Source: Orobanche coerulescens
Taxonomy: Eukaryota > Streptophyta > Magnoliopsida > Lamiales > Orobanchaceae
Reading direction: 5' to 3'
Length of the DNA: 64,000 nt
Assembly: GCA_033398695.1 (NCBI GenBank)
Contig: CM065816.1
Span: 131,847,358-131,911,357, forward strand
Part shown: piece by piece, positions 46,547 through 57,606 of the stretch
Position numbering within the stretch: position 1 is the stretch's first letter
Layout of the letters: each line of letters starts with the position of its first letter
The notes under the pieces: model-generated
Seen by the model: the letters and a program-made list of their open reading frames with translations, nothing else
Told to the model about the DNA's origin: nothing
Database searches by the model: none
Program-made: the position numbers and the translations under genes

Positions 46547-48330
46547 CCAGTATTCTTCGGCGACGTAACTGTGGTAATCAGGTTTCTGTCGATCGCCGGC
46601 TTTGTTGATTTTGTGATTTGGATGTTATAGAAATCGGTCGCCCCATCTGATGACGCTAGATTGGATAGGGCATTGGCCTGAGAGTTGTGTTCTCTCGGGA
46701 CTTGTTCGATTAGCACTTCTTCAAACTTTGTGCACATTTCGGCGACCAATTCCTGGTATTTGACCATCTGTTCGCCGCGCGCCTCATATTCTCCCTTGAC
46801 TTGGTTCACGACCAAGAGGGAGTCCATGAAAATGTGGAGACGGCAAACATCTAGGGCGAGGGCTAAATCGAGCCCGCCTACCAAGGCTTCGTACTCGGAT
46901 TCATTGTTGGTCGCATGGAACCCGAAGCGCACGGCATTTGTAAAACTTTGTCCATCGGGGATGATGAGGACAATCCCTGCCCCTGCTCGCGAGTTGGTTG
47001 CCGAGCCATGCACGTACAGCTTCCAAGCAGGGCGGCCGACCTGGGTTGGACTGTGAGGGAATGTTAATTCCACCACGAAGTCCGCCAGAGCCTGGCCTTT
47101 GATCGCCGTGCGAGGAGCGTACGTGATACCGTATTGGGCGATCTCCAGTGACCACTTGAGGAGATGCCCGTTGGTGTCTGGCCGGTGCAGAACTTGCCTT
47201 AAGGGGAGAGTTGTCAGAACCTCCACTTGATGTTCGAAGAAGTAGGCCCTTAGCTTGCGAACACTCATGACTAGAGCATAGGCGATCTTCTCCAGAGGTG
47301 TGTATCGCGTTTCCGCGTCATGGAGCGCTTGGCTAACGAAGTAGATCGGCAAGTGGACTTGCCCCTCTGGTCGTACTAAAACAGCACTCAACGCGACCTC
47401 CGAGGCCGCCAGGTAAAGGAATAGCTTTTCCCCGGGGATCGGCTTCGCCAAGATATGGGGGTTAGATAGATACTCCTTAATTTTGGTGAATGCTATTTGA
47501 CTCTCCTTTGTCCATGCGAACTTCTTGTTCTTTATGGTTGCGAAGAATGGCTTGCTTTTATCCCCGAGCCGAGATATGAAATGGTTGAGGGCAGCTAGAC
47601 AACCAGTGAGGCGTTGCACCTGTTTGACATTCCGTGGATCCTGCATATCGAGGATCGCCGGGATCTTGGTGGGGTTCGCTTCGATCCCTCTCTTACTCAC
47701 GATGTGCCCCAGGAATTTTCCGGAGCTCACCCCGAAGTTACATTTCTTGGGGTTCAGCTTCATATTGAACCTCTCGAGGATGGCGAACGTCTCGGCAAGA
47801 TCATTGAGTTGATCTTCCTTTTTGAGGCTTTTGACCACGATGTCGTCAATGTAGACCTCCATGGTCTTGCCGATCTGGTTGGCGAACATCACGTTGACTA
47901 GTCGTTGGTAGGTCGCCCCTGCATTCTTCAGGCCAAACGGCATTCGGACCCAAAAGTATATGTCTTTGTCCGTGTGGAACGATGTGTACTTTATGTCCTT
48001 CTCTGCCATTGGGATCTGATGGTATCCGGCGAAGGCATCCATGAACGACATCATTTCGCAACCTGCTGTGCTATCGACCAAGTGGTCGATATGAGGCATT
48101 GGAAAGTGATCTTTTGGACATGCCGCATTGAGGTCGGTGAAGTCGATGCATAACCTCCAGGAGTTGCTCGGCTTTTTGACGAGCACCGCGTTGGCTACCC
48201 ACTGTGGCTCGTCTGTAGCTACTCTGATTAGCTTATTGTCGAGTAGTTTCTTGACTTCTATGTCGAGCGCTGCGTAGTTCTCAGGACCAAATTTCCTACA
48301 TTTCTGGTGAACAGGGTTTCCTTACCGGGT
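46543..48330 (-). pseudogene. pol: RT, RNase H and second RNase H of H
   Basis: Open for 547 codons from 48186, with the RT start (about 48310-48187, motif NKLIRVATDEPQWVANAV) in the same frame further upstream. RT: SWRLCIDFTDLNAACPKDHFP, FMDAFAGYHQIPM and catalytic YIDD (VYIDDIVVKS). The first RNase H is of the Tat form (LYLAASEVALSAVLV, RYTPLEKIAYALV). The second, archaeal-type RNase H begins VHGSATNSRAGAGIVL and has NNESEYEALVGG. Two of its acidic positions are changed (Asp to His at the start, Asp to Asn in ANALSNL). A one-base insertion near 48320 separates RT from protease. Confidence 0.9.
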
Positions 48331-49369
48331 CGATCTTTAGATAGTGGCAAGCATGTTCGGGACTTATGCCGACCATATCTTGATGCGACCAGGCAAAGAC
48401 TCCAATGTTCTTACGTAGTAAGCTGATCAGATCATCCTTTAATTCGAGGTCGACGCTCGTGCCGATCTGTACTTCCCGCTCCGGGTGAGCCGGATCTATT
48501 GTTATACTTTCCAACTCTTCAATAGGGACGATCGCTTCTCGTTTGGAATGATTTCCGGACTCGATCCTTGGATCGATATCGAGGCTTGGCTCGAAACCAA
48601 TCCTTGGCTCGATGTTGTCCGTTAATCGATGTGAGATGCCGTCTTTTGAGTCGGGCTGGTACGAGGTGCTCGGCTCGTCGATCTCCATCGGCTGATTGCC
48701 GATCGTCTCAATGTTATAAATAGTATGGGAAGTGTTGAAAGAAGTTACGACACAGGAGTAATTCAAACATTTCTTAGCCATTAGTTGGTCTCCTTTTACA
48801 GTACCGACCGTCCCATCGGCAATGGGGAATTTGATACAGTAAAAGAAGGAAGAGGCGACCGCCTCGAAGGTTTCTAGAAATGAACGACCTAGGAACCCAT
48901 TATAGATGCTGAGCCTATCTATGATTACAAAATTTAGGTTCCTAGTAATCCTAACCTTGGGATCGTAAAAGCATATTAGCTCGACAGAGAGCTTGATCCT
49001 TCCATAGGCTTGGACTGTGCTGTCGCCGAACCCTTGAAGCACGGTGTCAAATGGCTTAATGAACTTGGTCAGGTTGCCGAGCTGGTCAAGAGCGGATTTG
49101 AGTATGATATTGCAGAAGTTGCCATTGTCAACCAGCATGCGATCGACCATTTTCCCAAGGATACATGCAGAGATTACCAATGCATCCTCTTTGGGGCACC
49201 GCACTCCCTCCCTATCCTTGTTGGAGAAAGTGATGAGCGCATCTTTGGAGGTGGTCGGCTCTGGGGATACCACGACATGGACCCCGGTGAATGCCCTCAG
49301 TTAGGCCTTCCGCTTTCTGTTCGACAGAGTGGAAACCGAGGAGAGGCCCCCGAGGTTTCCATCTCCCGC
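48296..49369 (-). pseudogene. pol: Protease region of H
   Basis: In frame with gag. The segment includes ALITFSNKDREGV, PKEDALVISA and the active-site region RMLVDNGNFCNIILKSAL, with D-N-G in place of the usual D-S/T-G but common in Tat proteases. GFLGRSFLETF follows. The C-terminal 130 residues are an acidic linker leading to DLISLLRKNIGVFAWSHQDM just before RT. A TAA at 49301 and a TAG at 49370 lie at likely Gln codons. Confidence 0.8.
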
Positions 49370-51121
49370 CTAAAGCATATTGATCCGGCCGCCAGGGTTG
49401 ATCGGAGGGATAGATTCATCAGAGTACTCTGGCTCATTCTGCTCGATCCTTGCGACCGGATTTCGAGGGATTCTATCGTTCAGTCGGCGATCGCATCCCC
49501 CGGCCCTTTCGGCCCGGAGTTCTGGCTTGGTAACCAAGTTATCCAACTTGCCTTCCTCAAACAGTCGCCAGAGTTGTCGGAGGAGGTCGCGGCACTGGCT
49601 GGTGTTGTGGCCGGGACTCTTGTGGTAGGCATAAAATTTGTTGCGGTCTAGATGATCGTGGTCCCTCACCGGCTTTGGTTTGCTAAGCCATTCGTGCCCC
49701 TTGATGGCGTTAAAGATGTGGGCCGGAGATAGGTTGAGGTTACGGAGGAGGTGAACCTCCACATCCTCAAAAGCTTTGAATTCGTCGGGCGGCTCCACGA
49801 TCGCTTTTCTGGGCTTGGATACTGCCTTTCTTTGGATGGAAGATGGCACCTCTCCTTCCCCGGGAGATCCCTCACCTAAACGGAGGGTCAGCATTCTCTG
49901 CCTAGCGAGGAAATCAGCGGCCCTAACGCGGAAGATCGCGTAGGTCGGGGGGATGTCCTTTGTAAGGTGCCTGAACATGGGCAAGTGGCCATAGAATCCC
50001 CCTAGGACCGAGTAGAGAGCGAGCTCGTCGCTAATAAGCTCGCCGGTGAGGACTATTACATCCACCCGGTCGATGTAGTCTTCATCGGGCTCGTTCTTTC
50101 CCTGCCTGATTTTCATCATGCGGTGGGGGCCTTCTGGCCGAGCAACTTTGGCGGCGAAGTACAACGTGAAGTCGTCTGCCAGCTTCTCAAAACAATTGAT
50201 CGAGCGAGGTGGCAGTGAGATGTACCACCTATGGGCGAGATCGCCCAATATCAATGGGAACATTCGGCACTTCGTCGCGTCCGATGCTCCACATCCGGCT
50301 ATGTAAATCCGAAATTTCCTCACATGGGTCTCAGGATCCGACCTCCCCTCGTATAGAGGTGTTTGAGGGGGAGTGATCTTCGGTTGAACTAGGGCGAGCT
50401 CGATCTGGACCGCGAGTGGCTCACTCGGTCCAGCGATCGATCTCTTGGTGCCTGCCCCAGTTTTTAGGAGCGCTTTCATTTCTTCGAGCTGGCGCTGCAT
50501 GGCGGCCATTGTTGTAGCCTGACTGCTCGCTGACTGGCTCTCGGAGCGAGACCCCAAGCGATCGTGTACTGATCTCCTGGCCCCATGATAGGTGATGAGT
50601 TCTCCGCCACCGGGCTTAGTTCTTGGGCGAGCGGGGGCCCGTTGGCCGGCTTATCTTCTGGGAGTCGGATACGCCGAACTCCTGGTGATGGATTCGGACT
50701 CCGATGCCTTACGGCTGGGGCCAGAATGCCCGGGTCGCCACGAAGGATCACTCCCTAGGCGGCTGAAGACGAAGTCTTCCCGCCTTACGAGAGCATTTTC
50801 CCGCGGCTCGGGGCTTTCTGTCGATTTCTCGACATATTGCCCTTTGAGCTTCCGCTTGCGTGCACGGCGGATGGCTGATGGAGTAATGGTGGGCGAGTCG
50901 CATGCCCTCTGTCGCTCCCTGAGGATGGACATAGCCTCCTCGATATGTTCCGCGGTTTGGAACTGATCGAGTGAGAGGTTGGGACCATCCCTCGGGGGCA
51001 GGAGTGAGAGCCTAGCATCGCCGCGGTCGCCTTCCGCCGTAGGTTGGGATTCGGTCTGGGCCAGAATGAGATGTCCGGCAGATCGCAGGGTGTCTCTTTT
51101 GGAGGTCGTGGCAGATGTCAT
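49370..51121 (-). pseudogene. gag: Gag of H
   Basis: One minus-strand frame from ATG 51121. It is interrupted by one TAA (50651-50653, likely a Gln codon), so ATG to 50654 and then to 49370 read as one protein of about 580 residues. The N-terminus is charged and disordered (RARKRKLKGQYVEK). The capsid domain runs PLYEGRSDPETHVRKFR, LGDLAHRWYISLPPRSI and MMKIRQGKNEPDEDY. The zinc knuckle is F-Y-A-Y-H-K-S-P-G-H-N-T-S-Q-C; in Tat elements the second position is normally Cys, so this finger has lost a ligand. Confidence 0.88.
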
Positions 51122-51252
51122 GTCTCTGAAGGTTTTTCTTTGAATAACAGTGAGTGTTTCTTCAAGTATATGCCCCGGAGAACAGTGAGTGTTCTTCGAG
51201 ACGGTCAGAATAAAAATAAAGGTTAAGATTGGCCCCTTCCTCTAGCTCCAAT
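51122..51252 (-). other. Leader of H
   Basis: About 130 bases between the 5' LTR and gag ATG on the minus strand. The primer site should lie directly beside the LTR (minus-strand ATTGGAGCTAGAGGAAGG). It is not the iMet type and I cannot name the tRNA. Confidence 0.5.
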
Positions 51253-52188
51253 TGTTGTTGCCCAAAATATTATTCGGAGATAGATATTGCTGGAATAGAT
51301 GGACAACAAACAAAGTTGCGAGAACACTTCCGTGGGAAAATAAATAACACAAGGTTTGTCGGGGTTGTTAGTCCTGGGATTGAATGCTCTCGCGAGATGT
51401 TATTAATATGAATACTTTGAAGTACAAATACTAATGTTAGAATCTATTACAATGAGTGTAAAGATTCTAGTTATCTTAGCTATAGAGTGTGAAGATTGCC
51501 AGAAGAACCAGATGTGATGCTCTGTGAGTTCTTGCTTTTGGTGTGCTGTATATGTGAATGAGTTTCACTGTCAATGGATTTCACGGTGTATGTGTATGTA
51601 TTCGTAAGGTGAGTCCACTGTTCTCTTTGTACCTTTTTTTTCACTCTGCTTGGCCACTGTTGGACAACTCCTATTTATAGGAGACAAGGTTGTTGGGTCC
51701 TCTCCGACGATCGCGGGCGACCGCCATTTTCTATATTAGAATAAGGTGGGCAATCGTCCCGTCACGTGGGGCTATTCCCTTAAAGTCCGAGGCTGCTGCT
51801 GGCAGCCAGCTGTGCGAGCCAATGGGAAACCTGCACGCGTCCTGAGTCGCTGTCTGGGGAGGACCCACCTTGTACATTTCGACGGGCCTATCGGTAGGTG
51901 TGAGGTTGGTGACAGGCTTGGGTCAAAGGCCTTATCTTGCGGTGCCTTTTGTGGATCTGCACGTGGGTCTACGTCCGAGATTCGGTTTTCGAAGACTTTG
52001 ACGGGTGTCGGATTCACATACAGTATGGGACGATCGTCTATAGTCAGATATCATTGGCGATCGCCAGATGCCTACAGACGATCGCCTTGGACGCCGATCG
52101 CTAGGTGCTTGCCCAGCGTCTGTCTTCTTTGGCTGGCTCCTGACCATCATGCCGATCGCCATCGTGGTGTATAAATCGCCACACAACA
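51253..52188 (-). repeat. 5' LTR of H
   Basis: 936 bp, partner of 40300-41234, from TGTTGTTGCCC to CACAACA in plus reading. On the minus strand a TATA box, CTATAAATAGGAG (about 51668-51681), lies downstream of a cluster of GCGATCGC/CGATCG palindromes (52055-52160). These palindromes recur through the element but are densest in the LTR. Confidence 0.92.
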
Positions 52189-52193
52189 ACGCA

Positions 52194-52340
52194 GTTACGG
52201 TACAGTAACACAAAAGGTAAACAACACATGGTAATTAGACGATACAAAATACATACATCGTAACGATTGTAAATTCGTAACCAATAACTAATGAGATAGA
52301 AACTAAATTTAATGGTAACGAACAATATAATGGTAACGAA
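52194..52340. repeat. GTTAC/GTAAC repeat block, right part
   Basis: Continues the block at 38039-40299 across the H insertion. It is closely similar to 38725-38875 (motifs GGTAAACAACACATGGTAAT and AATGAGATAGAAACTAAATT), with scattered substitutions. Confidence 0.75.
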
Positions 52341-54107
52341 CGTAACGAAAAAAAATTGTGCTAAAAGAAAAGCCCAAAATATAGAGAAAATGAGAGAGAG
52401 AAAAAAAAAAGGCAAGAGAAAACTTGGAGAGAGAAAGTATTGGAGATGGAAAGAGAAAAAATCTCAAAAGTGAATGAGAGAAAAAAAGGAGGAAAGAGAA
52501 GGGAAGGAGAGAGATAAAGTGAATGAATTTATTGAAAAATAAGGGTATATTGTTCCGGACATGTCCTTTTTTGCTAGAATTTGTAATTTTTTTGCTAGAA
52601 TTTGTACAAACTAAGTCCCTTGACAAATATTGTCATTGACTAGGGTAAAGTTTCTAAAAGCGTGGATTTCCACTATATATACATGTATTGTTAATATCAT
52701 ATATATAATATATATATATATATATATAACATATTGTTAATTTTGGGATACAAATATTTTGTTAATTATGCGTGTATTGGCCATATGTATGTACTTATCA
52801 CTATAATTATTGTTGTTATTGTTGTTGTTACTTCTATTTTTTTCATCCCGCTAACCCGTCGATAAGGCGGTGGTGTACAAATATTATAAATACAATATAT
52901 AGTAACACTCCGAAATTACAGAAATTTAGGTTTGTTACTCTAAACAATACGGGGTGATATATTTCTCAAGCCCGACGTAATAATCAAATTTATTCGACAG
53001 TTCATAAAATATAAAATCATTCAATTTATTTACTACGGGGTATCATAATTTCTAAGTATTAGATGCATCTAATTTAATGAAAATAAATAATCGAAGAAAT
53101 TAACTAATATCAATAATCACAAATCAACAGGAAATGTAACTATAAAAAATACGTGATATAATTGCTAAAATAATATTCCTCTATTAAAGCAAAATTTATA
53201 ATCATTAAAACATACAGTTAGAATTATTGTATAAATATTAATAATAATTTAGAAATGATTTCATCATAATCCCAGTAAAAGAAAATTACTCACTCATACT
53301 AACACAAATAAATAACAATATTAGTTCTCAACTATAATTTTATTACACAATCTTTTTTGCTCTCTCTTACAATATCATCTATCTATTATTTCTTCTCTTC
53401 CCCCCTTTTCCTCTCAACCTCCTCCCCTATTTTTACTATTATTTAGAATTTTATAATACAACTAAATAATAAATAAACTTACACTAAATAATAAATATAC
53501 TTATCATTAATTATTTTAAAACAACATTCATCAATAATGCACCTCCAAATAAATTCTAAAATCACCCCACAATCATTCAATCTGATCTGCCATGTCATCA
53601 GTTGATGTGGCGCTTCTCTAACGCGCGCGTGTGCATCACGCGTCAACTCGGTAATTCTGGACAGCCGCGTGTACGACATGCATGGGTGGTGCGACAGGCC
53701 AAAAATGTCCAACTGGCTCGGACATGTATCAGGTGCGTGTTTTGCTAACGTGTGATGCCACGTGGTGCTTTTCTATTGTCCGAGTTTTGCTGGCATGTGC
53801 TCATCTCGTGGTCCTGCTGACGTGCAGCTGACGTGTATTGACATGCGTGTTGCTGATGTCTTGGATGATGTCACTTTGTAGTTGACTAGGCTTGTCCAAT
53901 CTGGTTTTGACACGTGGTGCGATACCATTGATCTGTGTGATTAATTTTCCTCCAAACTTCGAACGACCATAACTTTCATACGAACTCGGACTTAGGTGAA
54001 TTTTATTTCAAAACAATCGTATCAACGAGATGAATAAAATGAGACTACTCATGACTATATTTAGATTCTGAAAAATTATCGCCTTGAACCAATTGATATG
54101 TCTTGTG
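52341..54107. other. AT-rich DNA without recognisable genes
   Basis: Starts with a purine-rich GAGAGAAAAA stretch (52380-52520). An (AT)n microsatellite is at 52698-52729. From 52740 to 53560 it is very AT-rich. The part 53580-53960 is more GC-rich with many ACGTG-like motifs (CACGTGG at 53760 and GACACGTGG near 53913), resembling LTR or intergenic sequence. No ORF with a known motif, no RNA gene. Confidence 0.6.
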
Positions 54108-54897
54108 CACTAGTAGAATTTGTTTGATAGACTTCGCTACTATTTACTTCGGCAAAACATATATTAGAAGTAAAATACTATAAACAACTTCACTTTGGCA
54201 TTTGGTGCAGTAACACAATATATTAGACTTCACCTAAAAAACACGGAATAGGTCGAAAATTTTAGGTTGAATATACTTCAGTAATTTGGTAATTGCTGAA
54301 GTAAAAAGAGCAATGAATTTTTTTTGAATAAAATTATCTCCCCATTAGTTAAGTAACGGCATATCTAAACCGGAATTTTACCTAAACCCTACTTCTTGGT
54401 AACCGCCCCCTCAATCTTCTCATTTCTTTTCTTTTCTTTTATGATGTCTCTCTGTCCTTCCCCTCCCGATCTCCCTCTCCATATTCTTCTTATTCTTTTT
54501 TTTCTTTCTCTCAAAACTCACACAATCACACACACACTGGGCTCCACCTGCACACACATGCACACGATTTGAGTAGCGGACGTGACATCGGAGGAGTAGC
54601 GAGCGGTTAGAATTACGGGAAACAAAATGGTTTCGCTCGAGGTCATCCGGTCCGCGGTGTGGCGGAGAGGGCTACGACGGCGATGGTGGTGATCGTGATT
54701 AGATGTGAAGATTTGGTTTTGATTCGGACTTTCGGGTGGTTGGCCGTGGATTATGGGATCTGGCTGGTGGTTATAAGAAGTTAAAGCCCAGATTGTTCGA
54801 AGAAAAGATGAGGAGGAATGTGGTGTCTTCTATCTTTCCTTTTTTTTAATTTTATGAGATTTTCTTTTGCATATTCCTGAATTGGAAATCCTTGATT
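54108..54897. mobile_element. Possible CACTA (En/Spm) transposon end
   Basis: CACTAGTAGAATTTG at 54108 looks like a CACTA terminal repeat. Subterminal motifs of the ACTTC type follow (TTTACTTCGGCAAAA, AACTTCACTTTGGCA, ATACTTCAGTAATTTGG) with an inverted repeat near 54270-54300 (ACTTCAGTAA...TTGCTGAAGT). After 54400 a CT-rich stretch and a GC-richer part with CGGTCCGCGG look like a leader or gene fragment. The other end is not found; copia C begins at 54898, so it may be truncated. No transposase is seen. Confidence 0.35.
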
Positions 54898-55255
54898 TGA
54901 AGGTCACAAGTCGTCATGAATAAGTCTAGAGGGTGAATAGACTTATTAAACTCTTTCCTGAATCTCAGGTGAGTTTCTCGGCTGTGATTAAGTACAGATG
55001 ACTTATGTTGTCTGCGGACAGATAATGCGGAAGACAGAGCTGATGACGATACAGATAACTAATGTCGACTGCAGATAACTTTCTAATGGAACAATAAATA
55101 TGAATGCAGCAATTAAGTATGATGTTTAAAGCAGTAAATCACACAAGCACTTATAGTGGTTTCAGAGGTGGGGTAATCCTCTACTAGTCCACTTCTCTCC
55201 AAACCAGTTGGAGATAAATTCACTATAACTGTCAACCAGTGATAAAGGTTATAAT
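54898..55255 (-). repeat. 3' LTR of copia C, terminal piece
   Basis: Reverse complement of the end of the B-type LTR (GGTCACAAGTCGTC, TCTAGAGGGTGAATAGACTT, GAGGTGGGGTAATCCTCTACTA). It marks the right end of minus-strand copia element C. It is interrupted at 55256 by element D, and the LTR resumes at 60720 with a part missing. Confidence 0.8.
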
Positions 55256-55778
55256 TGTAATTTCCATACTTTTTATTTTTAGTAATTTCTATTTTTGGTG
55301 TATGTTCATTTCGGACGACTCGCTTGTCACTATTTTGGGATTCTGAATCTATATTGTTCTTTGAGTTTTTCCATTTGGGCGAGTTTCGGTGATGTTTTTG
55401 CGTATTTTCGTCTTGCACTATGTTTTATCGCATGTATGTTCGACTCTCATAAAACTCGTTCGATTTCATTATTTCTCTATTTCTATGAGTTCGTTTGGAT
55501 GAGTTGCTCATGTTGTGAGTTTCGGATTGTTAATCCGACGTCGTGTCTTGAATTTTCGGATGTTTGGGCCATTTTGTAATTATTTTAAGAGTTTAGGGTG
55601 CCTTTACCCTCCTTGTCGTATGTTGGATTCCTCGGTAGTTGGAAGTGCATTCTCTTTCAACACTCAGCTTTGTTGTTATGAACACCTCGTATTTACACTT
55701 TTGGTTCTAACCTTGCGTTGCGTTTCGTCGTTGTATCGACTGTGCAGAATGTAGTGTTCAGAACTGGGAACTGCTGCA

Positions 55779-55926
55779 ATGCATAACGTACGTTATGCAT
55801 GATCCATAACGTACGTTATGGCCTTCGCATTTTAGTGCAGGCTGTTTGTTACGTACGTTAACCAGTGTTGGGTTACGTACGTAACCATCATAACGTACGT
55901 TAACAGCTTGTGATAACGTACGTATC
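55779..55926 (+). promoter_or_regulatory. AACGTACGTT palindrome array of D
   Basis: Six copies of ATAACGTACGTTAT, TTACGTACGTAA or mixtures in about 150 bases. The first is part of a 22-bp perfect palindrome centred near 55790. The array is followed by TTTTAATTCC (55939) and a pyrimidine-rich stretch, a weak TATA context. It is the same type of array as in F and G. Confidence 0.55.
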
Positions 55927-56564
55927 GCGCTATCAGGCCTTTTAATTCCTGACTTATCCTCAGTCGCGTCATTTCATTCCTTTTCTTTCCTTCTCGCGAC
56001 GTGAGTTTCCTTTGAGCGTTTTGGAGCGATTCGTCCAATGCAATCCGTAGAAACCCTCTGAAGGTTGATTATTGCGTTTCAAGGAAGGTTAATCATCATC
56101 ATTCTCCGTCCGAATCGAGGTATACTTCGTTGAACCCTAGTTTTTGGGGATTTCGGGATTTTCGGCATAATTCTTCCTTTAATCCGATTTAGCCTCGATG
56201 AATTGTTAGACTACGATTGTGTAGTCATAAATCCCTTGTTTCCATTATACTTTAACGAATTTAACCTCGTAGTTTCTCCATTGTTAGATTATAACTGTCT
56301 TGGACTTCGTATTGACCGACAAATTGTTCCAACGGCTAGAATTAGGATTAATTCTTACCTTTCCGTATTATTGAGACTTGTTGTATGCCGTTATTATGTT
56401 AGGAACGGATTTGGGAGGATTGTTCGGACCAAAACCTATCCCTTCATTGTTTCCTTCGTTTCGTCTTATTCAAGGCAAGTACATATTACATTCCGTTATG
56501 TGTGTATGATTTTGACGCGAATGATGTAAATGGTATTATTGAACGAATGTGATTGTTGCTCTTC

Positions 56565-56785
56565 CACCTGGGGATGGCATGTGGCCTCTGGGGGCCGATA
56601 CTAATGGGTACGGACACAGAAGTGTACATGGGTGCGTGTGTTGATGTTCTTCCACCTGGGGACGGTTTGACGGGACCTCTGGGGGCCGATACTAATGGGT
56701 ACGGCCGCGGAAGTGGTTTCTCACCTGGGGAAGGTTCGACGGGACCTCTGGGGACTGATATTAATGGGTACGGTCGCGAGTTACC
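56565..56785. repeat. Three-unit tandem repeat in D LTR
   Basis: Units starting CACCTGGGGA at 56565, 56653 and 56722 (88- and 69-base spacing), each containing CCTCTGGGG-CTGATA or CCGATA and ATGGGTACGG. Open in one frame as Gly-rich peptide, but this is a product of the repeat. Confidence 0.75.
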
Positions 56786-57349
56786 AAGCGTGTATGGTTT
56801 TGGTGCGGAAACTTGAGGATATACTGTTTTTAAATGTAAATGTGATATTCCGGAATATTGATTTCAAATGTTTTTCCTAATGGTTTGATTGCGTTGAATC
56901 TCGTATGTATATAATGTTGTGTAATCGTGTACTTGCACTAGCTATTCGAATGTTAACCCCTTAAATGGGGGAAATGCGTCTTATGCATTTCAGGCACTGG
57001 TCGAGCTGAGGAGCTGGCACGGGATGTGCACGCAAAGGATGGGCTGGCATGATGATGTGGCTCGAGTCTGTATTTTTATGTTTTGTCATTGCACTTGTTG
57101 AGTACTGGAGTTAGACTGATTACTTTTAAACTTGGTTTAAGTCCCCTGCGTGGGCAATGAATTGGTATTTAATTTATGTTTCATGTACTCCGTTAAAATG
57201 TTTTGGCCAAGGCCACGGCCTTATATACTTTTTAAGTGCATCTTTTGGGATATCATTGTGTGGTTTATGTGTCATGAGTTAGCCTGGTAGACCTCACGAG
57301 GGTTCTACGGCGTGTAATGTCCCATTTGTGAATTGGGGTGTTAGATTTA

Positions 57350-57361
57350 TGGTATCGGAGC
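57350..57361 (+). other. Primer-binding site of D
   Basis: TGGTATCGGAGC, one base from the tRNA-iMet site and identical to that of G. It lies four bases after the LTR end. Confidence 0.88.
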
Positions 57362-57606
57362 CTTAGGTTTTGAATGCCTAGGCTGTCGGTTAATATTGGG
57401 TCTGTCAGTTGCGTCATTAGAGTCAGTCGTTGAGCCTAATATCATTATGCTACCGTCTTTTCGTGCGACCCATGGCTGTAAGTCTCCTCTAACTCTTATA
57501 CTTCTATAATTCGTTTTCTTACGTTGTTCGGAATTGAGAATTGTGATACCAACCTTATAGATTGTGAATCTTTCTGAACTTGTTCTTTTCATATTTTATT
57601 CAGTTT

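Larger units (their letters stand above)
40300..52188 (-). mobile_element. Ty3/gypsy Tat-lineage element H
   Basis: A complete 11.9 kb minus-strand element with LTRs of 935 and 936 bp and target duplication ACGCA (40295-40299, 52189-52193). Gag, protease, RT, two RNase H domains and integrase lie on the minus strand from 51121 to 45329. The second RNase H domain and the absence of a chromodomain place it in the Tat lineage. Between integrase and the 3' LTR, on the plus strand, lies a separate intron-containing gene (41810-44423). It has in-frame stops and two frameshifts in pol, so it is inactive, but it is otherwise structurally complete. Confidence 0.92.
55256..57345 (+). repeat. 5' LTR of D
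   Basis: About 2.1 kb, starting TGTAATTTCCATAC and ending GGTGTTAGA (a changed TTACA end). The first 310 bases match 60401-60719. It contains a palindrome array (55779-55926) and a short tandem repeat (56565-56785). The sequence is related to the F LTR, for example in the TTTGGGCCATTTT stretch. Confidence 0.88.

Noticed and set aside
49010..49651. 213-codon plus-strand ORF opposite gag/protease of H
   Set aside because: Antisense shadow of a well-supported gag-protease frame; no motif.
56553..56816. Gly-rich ORF in the D LTR
   Set aside because: Produced by the three-unit tandem repeat; lies in an LTR with no coding function.
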